From Sipunculus nudus (lineage: Eukaryota > Annelida > Sipuncula > Golfingiida > Sipunculidae), in NCBI GenBank assembly GCA_026874595.1, contig CM049317.1, positions 11,566,382-11,630,381 on the forward strand: 64,000 nt of DNA, in the 5' to 3' direction. Position 1 is the first letter of the stretch, and the number at the start of each line of letters is the position of its first letter. Position numbers and translations under genes: made by a program. The notes under the pieces were generated by a model, which was given only the letters and a program-made list of their open reading frames with translations, searched no databases and was not told the DNA's origin. Shown here piece after piece: positions 50,826-62,149 of the stretch.

Positions 50826-51049
50826 CTCTCTCCAGATCACCATTGGCAGGGTTTTGGTATAATATCTGAGAATTTACTCACTAAACTTGCAATATTGATA
50901 TTATTTATAGATATAAGTAAGGGTTAAGTTGCATGTTGGTGAGATTTCAAGCAGAAATATGCATGGCAGATTAAGATATTGACATCTGTGGATAAAATTT
51001 CTCCAGCCGGATATCTATGATGTTCAGTCACACCTAAAGGTTCCCCATT
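50826..51049 (-). repeat. Right arm of the large inverted repeat
   Basis: Reverse complement of 48194-48458 apart from the missing (TCTA)n expansion. It lies 10 bp beyond the hAT element. Confidence 0.85.
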
Positions 51050-51899
51050 TAAACAATAGATGGTGCAAAAATGGAACCAAAATCACCCCTACCCCTTGGT
51101 ATCTTTTCTTCACAGCTCAGTCAGTAGTATTTATTACCAAAAATTGCTCAAATGTAGCTTGAACAGTGCTACATTTTGGCAATGTCATAAAAGCCATGAA
51201 TAACGTTATGTCAGAAGATCAAAATTTGAGCCAATAAATTCAGCTTAGGAGACACAATGACTCTCAAACAACACTACCCTTCAGTATACAACTCCTCTAT
51301 ATCACAGAATAAAATATGTTAAAGATTTGTGACTTAGGCCTTTGAAGGAACCTCTAAAAAATACACATTTACCTAAAGTCTCATTTATAGTCATGTAACC
51401 CAATTTATTCGGACTCAGTTTCATTAGGCCTTGCCATATGTTGAGCTTAATGTCTGCACAGAGAGAGTTTCACCAATATAACCCACAGAATACACACCAC
51501 TCTGTGATCTACAATGCCCTTGTCACCAGCTTGTTATCTGAGCCAAAGTCCTCTTCCTGCATAAAGTTGAACCAAGATGTTTTTACCTTGCATGTTATCA
51601 CCAGGTTCCAATGAATACACACATTAAATCCTGTTATATCTCATAGTGTGCATGCCATGATACTTCATGAGATGTTAAATAAATTATTGCATTTCCTTAA
51701 ATTTCCTTTCCTGAGAAATTATCATAATAGATTTTGCTCATATTTGGAGTACTTTATATTGAAATAAGAAGGGGTTTTCCTAGTGATTATAGTTTGGGGG
51801 TGGCAGCCCCTGACCTGAATTTAATATAACCAGTAACTGATTGATTAATTATGCAAGTGACTGGCAAATGGTACATAATTAGATTGAACTCCAGGTTGG
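51050..51899. other. Upstream region of DZANK1, no gene seen
   Basis: AT-rich. Contains the direct repeat partner at 51730-51837. A non-coding DZANK1 leader exon must lie somewhere upstream of 52305 but was not placed. Confidence 0.4.
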
Positions 51900-52065
51900 T
51901 ATCTTGTGTGGTGTAATGGAAAAAAGCCCTCCAAGTAAACCTGCAGAGCACTCACCCTCGGTGGAGGCTGACTGTGAAAAATCTCATGGCTCTTTGCTGA
52001 GATTTGAACTCGCAACCTCCAGGGTTTACTTTTAGTCCTGTGCTCTGCCCCTTGACCACATAAGT
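51900..52065 (-). mobile_element. tRNA-derived SINE-like sequence
   Basis: On the minus strand TGGTCAAGGGGCAGAGCA (box A-like, 52058-52041) and GAGTTCAAATCTC (box B-like, 52011-51999) have tRNA spacing. The acceptor and anticodon stems are not those of an intact tRNA, and the body continues to about 51900. Interpreted as a SINE head rather than a working tRNA gene. Confidence 0.55.
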
Positions 52066-52314
52066 TGGCAGGATTTGGACTTCTGTCGTTTCATCTGGTG
52101 ATGCTTCATTTAGTATGAATGAGGGTAAGATAAGCTTAGTTCAGGAGGTTTTGATTACCATTCAAGTTTGTACAATATAAATTTATTTTACAAATTTTGA
52201 TAAAAATAATTCAACTTGATTAATTTTAATTTTTGTTTCTGGGTGCCTTAGTGTAAGGAGCTGGTCTAATAATGGCTTGTCTTATGGATTTTACTCATTT
52301 TCAGTGCAGACAAG

Positions 52315-52426
52315 ATGCCGTTTGCAGGAGGAATTGTTCCCCCAACTGTGACCCCCTTAAGAAGGCCTGTACCAGGAAAACCGAAGGCCCACATTGATAC
52401 CACCACCTACATTGAGCTTGACACAG
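52315..52426 (+). CDS. DZANK1: DZANK1 coding exon 1
   Basis: MPFAGGIVPPTVTPLRRPVP to IELDT plus a split codon. The exon begins at 52305 after TTTTCAG; the donor is ACACAG|GTGATA. Confidence 0.88.
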
Positions 52427-55400
52427 GTGATATATTGTTCTGATATTTTTTATTGAAAAGGAAATATTATTAAAAATATGTACTTTGAAAATATTTGCAT
52501 GCCTTGGAAAAAAATTAAATGAAGTAATTTTAAAAGATCCTGAATATTCAATATTTTCACATTTTGACTTATTGTGATTGTTACCATAAATAACTATGGC
52601 TGTGTGGCATTATATAAGAATGAAAACAGGACCAATCCTCTCATTTGAATAATGAATATTAATAAACATTTTGTGTTGTAAAAATTTGGTAATTTTACCA
52701 GAGTTTCCTGTTTGAGCGTTTGGAGACTTTTGTAGTCCTTTAAATTTTCATTCTATAGATCTTGCATTGGGTTTTGACCCACTCTGGGAAATGATATTTA
52801 TCTGTGTTTGCATGTTTGTTTCTTTAATGTTTAATAAGTTATAAATTGGTTTTGTTTATATGGTGTTTCAGAAACCCCTGATTGTAAGATCTACTTCACA
52901 ACTGATGGGACCAAACCAAATGCCCACCAGCCTAAATTTGCTGGGAGGGAGATCACATTCAAATACAGGGGGCCATTCTCACTCAAATCAGGGAAGAGAA
53001 CTCTAAAGGCAGTGGCAGTATCAAGGTGAGTCATTAAGCGGGTGGCCCAGTGGTTACAGCATTGGACTTTGGAACTAGAGATTCTTAATTCAGATCCCAC
53101 CAGAGCTTGATAGGCAAAAAAATGAAATTGAAAAAAAAGAACAAACTTTAAACATGGTCTCAGTCATGCAGAGTAAAATGATACAGTTTTAGATTTATGC
53201 CAAATATATCCCTCTGTTATCAAATAACCTGTATGTCCTGTAAATTTTAGTTAAAATGTACCAAAGAAAAACCTTTTTTTTTGTGAAACCTTTGATGTGC
53301 TAAAGTTGCCTTCTGTTCCAACTGGACACCAAATTATGGACAAGAAATCTAGAACAAATAATGTTATAAGTCTTTAGTTTACCTAATGTAGGTATGTTAT
53401 ATAGAGTGTTTGTCAGTGTGACCAAGTACAAAAATATAAAATTGCCTGTTAAACCAAATCCTGAAGTAAATATGGATAAATCTATTAAATATTGTTATTC
53501 ATGTAGATGCCTGAAACATGTCAAGGAATTAAGTTTTTAAACTAGCCATGATAAGAGGTTTTCTTTAAATATTAAAAGGAATATGTAGATGTGAAAAAAT
53601 GTTGCAAAAACTTTTTTTAATTAAATGTTGCCAAAACTAATCCCAGACAATCCTGTTAGTATATTTTTTATCTCCAGGGATGGTTTGCAGGAGAGTAACG
53701 TCGTGACCAAGACAATCCTGTTTGTATATTTTTTATCTCCAGGGATGGTTTGCAGGAGAGTAATGTCGTGACCAAGACATTCTTTGTTGAGGATCTTGGG
53801 CCGCCAAATGAAGACGAGGAGCTGTTGTCAAGGGATACCGAGGATGCGGTTGATACTTTGTTTCAGTCTGGTAGAAGATCACGCAATTCAGGAACAGTCA
53901 GCCTCAGGAAAAAGGTGCCTTCAATGGCAATGAAACAAAAAGCAAGTCCACTATGTGATGAACACAGCTCTCTATATTTCTTCTCACCATAAGGTGTACT
54001 CTAAGTGAGCCAGTAAATCTTAAGCTGTCCATGTGTTTCATAATTTTGAAGTCAGTGAGCTGTGAATGTATGCTGTTTAATATATACAACTAAATACTAG
54101 ACAAGTTGTCACAAGTTTATAGATGGCACAAATCTATTTAGAGGAAAACATTGGACAGGTCAGTTCACTACAGTTTGCTAAATAAATTGGAAGAATATTG
54201 AATGGACTGATGAATAAGCACCTGTTGTTCTTGGTGATGTCACTATTATGTTTTGGTTGGATTGACCTATATCTGGGTCAGATCAGTCTGATATATTTTT
54301 AATGCCTCACTTGGAACAGCTCGATTAATAATACAAAGTAGAAAGTTGATATCAAGAAATACATATTCATGTTTGGCAGTATTTGCAAGTCATTTAAGTT
54401 GTGTAAGCTGTGTTGATCATGTATATGTGGCAACATCTGAGGACCCAAAACCTGACCATCCTTATTGTTTTAATAAGTTTGGTGTATCAGATGATGTCAA
54501 GGTCCCAACTGGTTTCTAGCTTTTGACAGAAAATAGTTTCTAGCTTTTGACAGAAAATAGTTTCTAGCTTTTGACAGAAAAAAGTTTCTAGCTTTTGACA
54601 GAAAATAGTTTCTAGCTTTTGACAGAAAAAAGTTTCTAGCTTTTGACAGAAAATATTTTCTAACTTTTGACAGAAAAAAGTTTTTAGCTTTTGACAGGAA
54701 ATAGTTTCTAGCTTTTGACAGAAAATAGTTTCTGGCTTTTGACAGAAAAAAGTTTCAAGCTTTTGACAGAAAATAGGTTCTAGCTTTTGACAGAAAAAAG
54801 TTTTTAGCTTTTGAGAGTAAATAGTTTCTAGCTTTTGACAGAAAATATTTTCTAGCTTTAGACAGAAAAAAGTGTCTAGCTTTGACAGTAAATAGTTTCT
54901 AGCTTTTGACAGAAAATAGTTTCTAGCTTTTAACAGAAAATAGTTTCTAGCTTTTGACAGAAAAAAGTTTCTAGCTTTTGAGAGAAAATAGTTTCTAGCT
55001 TTTGAGAGAAAATAGTTTCTAGCTTTTGAGAGAAAATAGTTTCTAGCTTTAGACAGAAAAAAGTGTCTAGCTTTGACAGTAAATAGTTTCTAGCTTTTGA
55101 CAGAAAATAGTTTTTAGCTTTTAACAGAAAATAGTTTCTAGCTTTTGACAGAAAAAAATTTCTAGCTTTTGAGAGAAAATAGTTTCTAGCTTTTGAGAGA
55201 AAATAGTTTCTAGCTTTTGAGAGAAAATAGTTCCTAGCTTTTGACAGAAAATAGTTTCTTGCTTTTGACAGAAAAAAATTTCTAGCTTTCGACAGAAAAT
55301 AGTTTCTAGCATTTGACAGAAAATAGTTTCTTGCTATTGAGAGAAAATGGTTCCTAGCTTTTGACAGAAAATAGTTTCTAGCATTTGACAGAAAATAGTT

Positions 55401-58400
55401 TCTAGCTTTTGACAGAAAATAGTTTCGAGCTTTTGAAAGAAAATAGTTTCTAGCTTTTGACAGAAAAAAGTTTCTAGCTTTTGACAGAAAATAGTTTCTA
55501 GCTTTTGACAGAAAATAATTTCTAGCTTTTGACAGAAAATAGTTCCTAGCTGTTGAGAGAAAATGGTTCCTAGCTTTTGACAGAAAATAGTTCCTAGCTT
55601 TTGACAGAAAATAGTTTCTAGCTTTTGACAGAAAATTGTTCCTAGCTGCAGAGAGAAAGTAGTTTCTAGCTTTTGACAGAAAAATAGTTTCTAGCTTTTG
55701 ACAGAAAATAGTTCCTAGCTGTTGAGAGAAAATGGTTCCTAGCTTTTGACAGAAAATGGTTTCTAGCATTTGACAGAAAATAGGTCCTAGCTTTCGACAG
55801 AAAATAGTTTCTAGCATTTGACAGAAAATAGTTTCTTGCTTTTGACAGAAAAAAATTTCTAGCTTTTGACAGAAAATAGTTTCTAGCATTTGACAGAAAA
55901 TAGTTTCTAGCTTTTGACAGAAAATAGTTTCGAGCTTTTGAAAGAAAATAGTTTCTAGCTTTTGACAGAAAAAAGTTTCTAGCTTTTGACAGAAAATAGT
56001 TTCTAGCTTTTGACAGAAAATAGTTTCTAGCTTTTGACAGAAAATAGTTCCTAGCTGTTGAGAGAAAATGGTTCCTAGCTTTTGACAGAAAATAGTTCCT
56101 AGCCTTTGACAGAAAATAGTTTCTAGCTTTTGACAGAAAATAGTTCCTAGCTGTTGAGAGAAAATAGTTTCTAGCTTTTGACAGAAAATAGTTTCTAGCT
56201 TTTGACAGAAAATAGTTCCTAGCTATTGAGAGAAAATGGTTCCTAGCTTTTGACAGAAAATGGTTTCTAGCATTTGACAGAAAATAGGTCCTAGCTGTTG
56301 AGAGAAAATAGTTTCTAGCTTTTGACAGAAAATAGTTTCTAGCTTTTGACAGAAAAAAAGTTTCTAGCTTTTACAGTGTAGGCACTGTATAGTTTAATAC
56401 CTGGGGGTTTGATATAGGTTCATCTGACTTATATTTATTGTATGTTTCAGAGGAACCTGAGGAAATCCAGCACTGGTCTGTCTGACGTCATTCCTCTGGA
56501 CAGTCCTAAAGAGGCGTGGGTGTCTGACACGCCCGCCATGGACTACTCAGTCGGTTATACCAATGGCTTTGATGGTCTGTATGGTAAGTACTGTGATAAT
56601 AATAATAATAAAGATTTAATAGTAACAATAATGATAATAAAAATGATAATTGTTATATTAATTATATCTATAATATCAGTATTAAGTATACCATTTATTA
56701 TACTAACTGCATTGATGGTTCATACAGTCAGTAATGTGATAATGATACAGATGTAATATATAATGGTAATATAAAAATAAAAATAATTATATTGATTATA
56801 TCTATAATATCAGTATCACATATACCATTGGTTATACTAATGGCTTTGATGGTCAAAATGGTGAGAACTGTGATAATGAGTATAATAATAATGCTAATAA
56901 TAAAACTAATAAAAAATAATAAAATAATAAATAATAATAATAATAACAATAAATATAATAATGTTTGTGGTATCAGTGAAATCATTATATTCTAGGTTAT
57001 ATAATGCCTATGGTGGTCCACTTGGCAATTACAATTGTAATCATGATTAAAATCATTATATGATAATAATGACTCAATAACTTAATCACTGACTTTTGTT
57101 GATGGAAGTTCATACAAAATTCAGTTAAATTATTACCAGTTAAAACCTGCTTAACTTATACCTGAGATATGTGAAAGTTTCCGCTTGGCCTCATTTACTC
57201 GGCCACAACAATGTTTCCCTACATTAAGATAATTAATGAACAGTGTAAATGGATTGATTTATTGTTTAATATGATTATATTAGGTACTGGAACAGACAGT
57301 CCCCAGCACAGCACAGTCAAGCTGCCAGATGGTGGTGCATACAACCCCACCAACTACTCTGGCACACAGATAAACTTCTGGGGAGTCGCTCCTAATGGTA
57401 TACCTCAGATGTTAGGTAATGGAACGTCCTTGCCATATGGAAATCGACCAAACCAGCTGGGCATGCTGACAGAAAATATGATCAGGGTGAGTATAACACT
57501 AATGTAAAAAGCACTGCCAGTGCACACTGTGGAAGTGGTTCGTTTGGCATGTCCGACTCTTTGTGCTTTTTTTAGCTCAGCTGACTATAAGTCTTCTGAG
57601 CTGTAGTCATGGTCCTTTGTCCGTTGTCCGTCTGGCCGGCCGGCCATCTGTTTACAGGGCACATTTTGTAACCATTAATCCAAAATTTTACATACAATTA
57701 GATGTCCCTAAAATCTCCTACCATGCCGAAATTTGGGGCACTAGGACTTTGTTCCTTTGAGATATTAAAGAAAAACCTCCGTTTTCCATTAAAAACCCAT
57801 TGTTACACTTCAAGAAAGCCTGATATCAAAACCACTGATATGTTTTTTATTATATTTAATATGCATATTTTTGCATACATTTCCTATGTACATACAAAAA
57901 ATTAGGTCAGTATTGTGTAATTTCTTGAAGTTAATGGCCCAAAACATAATGCACTTTTTAAAAAATCAGGAAATATATTTACTCACTTAACATGAGAATT
58001 GCTGAAGCTAGAGACTTTTTTTTTCCGGAATATAACTTTATTTGATCAAGATTCAATTGTAAACCCAAAATTAGATCTAAATTTTTGCAATTTTTTAAGT
58101 TATTAGTATAAATAAAAAAAAAATACCTCAAAATTTGTCCAAATTTGGCCACAGCACATTTTTTCCTTGTAAGCACTGTTGATTAATTTTTCACAGCATA
58201 TATACATAAGGATTTAATCTTTTAAAATCAATGATTAAAGTGAACATTAAATTGTGTCCACAAAGTGGTGTATTAATATAAAGTGTGGATGTTCATCAGA
58301 TAAGGAATTCCTTACTTCAAAAGAGTAAAAACTTCACAAGGTGTGAAATTGAATATTAATTCCAGTAATAAATTAACATAATGATATTGTATGTCCCTCA

Positions 58401-61199
58401 TTCAACCAACAGTGTGTATACTTCATTTGAAAAGATGTTGATATTTTATCAAAATTACTTAATCTTTTATTTCAGTGAATAAAATAAAACATGTACTGAA
58501 AACTCCAGTGTACAAAAGTTTTTTATTGGGATTCAAGGAATAATCTGGAGGATGCCATGTTATTGCATTATTTTCTTTTAAATTCAGTTTAAACATTTGT
58601 GATTTTAAAATAATGAAATATATTTGTATGCATAATATGACCTGATGTGAGCTAAACTCTGGATAAATAATAATGCAACTTATAATTTCTGATATTTTAA
58701 CTTTTATTTTCAGATTTTTTTGCTTACAAAATAATAAAATTGTTAATAAAAAAAATAAATCTGATAAAAACTAATAATGGAATATTGGATATGCTTAAAA
58801 AAATAAAGTACAATATAAATTGAATTGCATAATACCCCTGAAAGCGAAATAAAGGTATCAGTCCATTCTGTCCTCTTGCCTGTCCATCTGTTAAATTTTT
58901 ATGTGCATCACAGTATCTCAAAACTTCACTGTTTTTTTTCATGACAGTCTTGTAAGAGTATTAATTTTGCAATCTTATATTTCTAACTTTACTATAACTA
59001 AGTAGGAGGGCCATTTCCTCTTAGCTTCTCTTATGCTAATATATATGAAAAACATTACAATAGAAATCAGCATATTTTGCATTTGCTAAAATTTCAAACT
59101 TCACGGCTGAGTGCCGGGACCCATGGGTCCCTTGTCAATGTATAGCATTAGCGCAGTTTGAAGTTTTGCGCAAATCAGCATGTTTAGGTGATTCATTTTG
59201 AATCAAATTATTACACTTTTCAAATGATCATATAAAAGATAGGTTTGTAGCACAACCTACTTCCCCATAACAAGCTCTGGTTGAACGCGTATATGGTATA
59301 CAGGCCACTGAATAGGCCTACCGTGAACCCAAGGTGTAAGCAGTATGTAATCAGTTGGATGATGCAATGGTACTGCATCCAGTCAAGTTTTTTGACATCT
59401 GAGTAAGTTGTAGAATTGCTAAACAAAAACAACTGTGATTATTAATTAGAAACAGCCCATTATATGTTAACAACAAACAGAGCTGACAAAAATCGTGGCT
59501 GGCTCTCAGTCGTACTTTAAGGGGGGGGGGGGTCGGAAGTTGTCTAGGTTGTATGAAATAATGCATGTTCTTAATTTAGCGCAAATGCACCCCATGCTAA
59601 AAGCGCCATAGTTAAAACCCTGCTAACAAAACCACTTCCACAGTATCTATCTGACAGCCAAAATTATAAAGGCTTTAAGCTTGTGGCACTAACACCACCA
59701 CCAGTTAGTCTGAACAAAGGTATTAACCTTTTGTGACACTCACTCATGTATAAAGACAAGCAAGGCCATTCAAACCTTACAGGTTTTTAACTGGTCTTAT
59801 GATTCACTTCATAAATATAAAACCTTCCTTGGTAGTGCCTCATTAATAGTATTAAATTTTGAAATCTGATGTCAGCATTAGGGTACAGTTATAAGTGTTG
59901 ACAAGCAAAGTGAGCAGTGAATTTTGCACCAGAGGTTAGTATCAGCTGCAGTTTTATTTTAATGAAACACATGTACTACAAAATATAAAAGAGAGGACAA
60001 GGGAGAACAAAGTCACCTTTCTCTTCTGTTGAATTGTTTATAATGCTGATCTTTACAGAAGATTTAATAATTTGTATTATACTGTGGAACATTTTATTAT
60101 TGTTTTAATTATACATAACTAATTTATTACAGAGCCTTGAACAGCCAAAAATAACACAAGAGGACATGAAAAGAATGCTTGAGGAACAAGCTCGTCAGCA
60201 GGCCCCACCACCAGAGCCAAAAATTGTAGAGGTTCCAGTCCATAAGGACCCAGAGCTCACAGACAAGAGCCCAGGACATGGTATAGTTCATGGATCCTAA
60301 TACTTTGACATTTTCATTTGTATACCATCTGTAAAATATTTTGTTTTTTTTTTTCCCCTGTTTGTTAGTACTTATCAGCTATTGATGCTGAAAACATCTA
60401 GGTGTTCACCTTTCCAACAGATTGGTCATAGTTCCTTTCTGTGCATTTGTTTATCTGTCTGAGACGGGTTGAAAGGTGTAATTTGGCCCTTGTCGTTCAT
60501 AGTCAGCATTTATAGCTTATTACAGAAGTATTCTTTTAGCAATTTATGATGTTGTCTGTTTCACAAAAAAAAATCATCATTTTTTTACACAAGAGCCACA
60601 TGCTTTCTAATACTGTTCTGTTCAACAGATATCATTTATTGTTAGTTAATTGTTATTTTAGTTTTTAATCAGTTTGTTATTTGATATGTTTGTTTCTGTT
60701 TCACAAACACTTAAACAAAACACAGGTTTTTATCTGTTAAAAATTGTCAGAATGCATGAAGCAAGGTATTTTAAATTTTTAACACAGGTTACCTTCAAAT
60801 GTGAGTGTGTACAGATTCCATGATTTTACCCATAAATTGAGGTAAATATAAATCTTTATTTTACAGTGTAAAATGTAATATTTTCTGATTATACTACATA
60901 ACTTTTATTTACAGTGTATTGGTTACTTAAATATCTCACAGATGTTTTGAATTTCTGGTCATAGCACCATTGAACTGCAATTTATAAATATTTCAATCAT
61001 TATGTCTGACTTTTTCACCCCACAGTGTGCATGCAGATGTCAGATACACTAGTATTGTGAAACTCAATGTGTCAGTTATTTTTTTATTATTTTAGGTGAC
61101 TGGAAAGGAAATCTACAGCATATATATGCTCACCTGATAGAGCAGTGTAAGAACGATGTCAGGTTCAGGACTGCTGTTGGTCAGCCACAGGTTACAAAG
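52315..61199 (+). CDS. DZANK1: Double zinc ribbon and ankyrin repeat protein 1-like, 5' part, 7 coding exons
   Basis: Vertebrate DZANK1 is a cilium-associated protein linked to dynein-2/IFT transport in photoreceptors. Exons of 112, 154, 172, 133, 203, 148 and 104 nt join in phase to about 342 codons. The N-terminus (VPPTVTPLRRPVPGKPKAHI, then CKIYFTTDGTKPN, GKRTLKAVAVSRDG, SNVVTKTFFVED) matches the family's chitobiase-C/Fn3-like domain. The seventh exon (GDWKGNLQHIYAHLIEQCKN..) matches the segment just before the ankyrin region in vertebrates. Ankyrin exons should follow beyond the window. I could not find cysteine-rich double zinc ribbon exons, which in vertebrates lie between these parts. 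The introns contain many repeats and tandem duplications. Confidence 0.85.
52872..53025 (+). CDS. DZANK1: DZANK1 coding exon 2
   Basis: ETPDCKIYFTTDGTKPNAHQ to KRTLKAVAVS plus a split Arg. Acceptor TGTTTCAG and donor ATCAAG|GTGAGT. Core of the Fn3-like domain. Confidence 0.92.
53034..53150 (+). mobile_element. tRNA-derived SINE in DZANK1 intron 2
   Basis: GGTGGCCCAGTGGTTACAGC (box A-like, 53041-53060) and AATTCAGATCCCACC (box B-like, 53087-53101) are spaced as in a tRNA head, followed by an A-rich tail. It starts only about 9 bp after the exon 2 donor. Confidence 0.7.
53646..53775 (+). repeat. 65-bp tandem duplication across a 3' splice site
   Basis: GACAATCCTGTTAGTATATT..ATCTCCAGGGATGG..GTCGTGACCAA occurs at 53646-53710 and again at 53711-53775 with two or three differences. 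It duplicates the polypyrimidine tract, the acceptor AG and the first about 33 exon bases. Confidence 0.95.
53743..53914 (+). CDS. DZANK1: DZANK1 coding exon 3, downstream of a duplicated splice acceptor
   Basis: DGLQESNVVTKTFFVEDLGP to GTVSLRKK. The acceptor used must be 53741-53742 (ATCTCCAG|GGATGG), because an identical acceptor 65 bp upstream (53677|53678) would shift frame. The donor AAAAAG|GTGCCT is weak but gives a phase-0 join to exon 4. Confidence 0.85.
54515..56370. repeat. 24-bp minisatellite, about 77 units, DZANK1 intron 3
   Basis: The unit is TTTCTAGCTTTTGACAGAAA plus ATAG. Variant units (GTTCCTAGCTGTTGAGAGAA, GTTTCGAGCTTTTGAAAGAA) mark a larger duplicated block of about 505 bp (21 units): the GTTTCGAGC variant is at 55422 and 55927. 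Because 24 is divisible by 3, an antisense frame stays open for over 300 codons (LSKARNYF repeats). This is a composition artefact inside an intron. Confidence 0.97.
56451..56583 (+). CDS. DZANK1: DZANK1 coding exon 4
   Basis: RNLRKSSTGLSDVIPLDSPK to GYTNGFDGLY plus a split Gly. Acceptor ATGTTTCAG and donor TATG|GTAAGT. Its 3' end and donor recur twice inside the following intron. Confidence 0.8.
56540..56885 (+). repeat. Tandem copies of the exon 4 end/donor region in DZANK1 intron 4
   Basis: GGTTATACCAATGGCTTTGA (exon 4, 56552) recurs as TATTATACTAACTGCATTGA (about 56697) and GGTTATACTAATGGCTTTGA (about 56828). Each copy is followed by GTGATAAT and AT-rich (TAA)n. The spacing is about 131-145 bp. 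The third copy keeps a donor-like ATGGTGAGA. Confidence 0.8.
57284..57486 (+). CDS. DZANK1: DZANK1 coding exon 5
   Basis: TGTDSPQHSTVKLPDGGAYN through INFWGVAPNG to GMLTENMIR. Acceptor TATATTAG and donor ATCAGG|GTGAGT. A proline/asparagine/glycine-rich linker with no known domain. Confidence 0.8.
57568..59135 (+). mobile_element. Helentron-like non-autonomous element, 1.57 kb, DZANK1 intron 5 (copy B)
   Basis: Starts TTTTTTTAGCTCAGCTGACT (hairpin with TCTTCTGAGCTGTAG), then (GTCC)n/(GGCC)n, and a core CCTAAAATCTCCTACCATGC (57707) shared with element A. It ends CGGCTGAGTGCCGGGACCCA then TGGGTCCCTTGTC (59103-59135). Colinear with A but with a single core unit and no (C)n expansion. Confidence 0.75.
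59136..60132. other. DZANK1 intron 5, remainder
   Basis: No exon with paired CxxC codons was found here. G12 at 59521-59532. Confidence 0.45.
60133..60280 (+). CDS. DZANK1: DZANK1 coding exon 6
   Basis: SLEQPKITQEDMKRMLEEQA to LTDKSPGH plus a split Gly. Acceptor TTATTACAG and donor GACATG|GTATAG. A charged, probably helical linker. Confidence 0.8.
60281..61095. other. DZANK1 intron 6
   Basis: AT-rich intron with no recognised element. Confidence 0.6.
61096..61199 (+). CDS. DZANK1: DZANK1 coding exon 7
   Basis: DWKGNLQHIYAHLIEQCKND to TAVGQPQVTK. Acceptor TATTTTAG and donor ACAAAG|GTAGGA. Ends in phase 0; the next exon is outside the window. Confidence 0.85.
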
Positions 61200-62149
61200 G
61201 TAGGACCAGTCCACAGGTGTATAAAATAATATGATAGCAGTTTAATATCTGTTTTAAAACAGGATGGATCATGACAAAAATTGATCAGGAATTATTGTGA
61301 AAATAAAGAGAATTATTTTTTTAGAATAGGTGCATAGCCTGTTGGTGGCACTGTCCATTGCATAAGGATGAAGATGATCGTAAATTAGAACTAGAAAAAG
61401 TGTCAGATATGGGGAACATACCCTGTGCCGAAGATAGTGTTCAAAGTTGGTGCCTTAACTTGGAATGTCAAAATGTTTTGAAAGACAACCTGGATATTGT
61501 GGTTTTGCTTGCTCTGACTATAAACACAACGAACAACAACCATGCTGCCCACCCCCTGCCCACATGATGTCTGTTGGTGTACTGCATGACACCTTTAGGA
61601 AAACGGCACATGGAGTGACATCATTGTCATCTGTGACCTCATGACTTGCACACCTAATATGGCCATATCAGCACATGCTACATCCTAGTGTAAACATGTG
61701 CTATAAAAACCCATAAACACTCATTCCTTGGTTATTTTTGCTTGGATTTACACCAAAATTAAACTTCTAGGAGATTTTCACAATACCAAGCTGTATGATA
61801 AATTTCAATATCTGTGATACGCACACTCATAATTGAGTGAAAATGATTACTTTTGCATCACGCAGGTTAATTAAATGTAATGATTAAGCCTTCTATGCTA
61901 CAGAGTTTGTATGCATCATGCTAGGGATAATCCAGGAGTCATAACAGTAGAAAAGGCATTAGAGGGAATCTGTGAGGTTCTATCAGTAGTTCATAGTTTG
62001 GAAGGGCTTCCTTGGTTTGCATTGATAATAGGAACCAATATCTGACTTTTTCAACTGTGAAGCTGCATGTATGTGGTTCAACAGTTTTATTACGTAAACA
62101 TAATTGTGAGCTGTTTCTGTATTAATGAGAATTTTCTCTGTTAAAGTTT
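61200..62149. other. DZANK1 intron 7, no feature recognised
   Basis: A 69-codon plus frame at 61358-61567 (..LELEKVSDMGNIPCAEDSVQ..) has protein-like composition but no domain or splice borders that I can support. Confidence 0.4.

Noticed and set aside
51990-52065. Functional tRNA gene on the minus strand
   Set aside because: Box A- and B-like words are present, but the stems do not pair as a cloverleaf and the sequence continues as a SINE body.
54930-55889. 319-codon minus-strand ORF of LSKARNYF-like repeats
   Set aside because: It is the antisense reading of an intronic 24-bp minisatellite. It stays open only because the unit length is a multiple of three without stops. No splice, start or composition evidence for a gene.
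61358-61567. 69-codon plus-strand ORF downstream of DZANK1 exon 7
   Set aside because: No domain, not in phase with supported splice sites, and not similar to the expected next DZANK1 segment.
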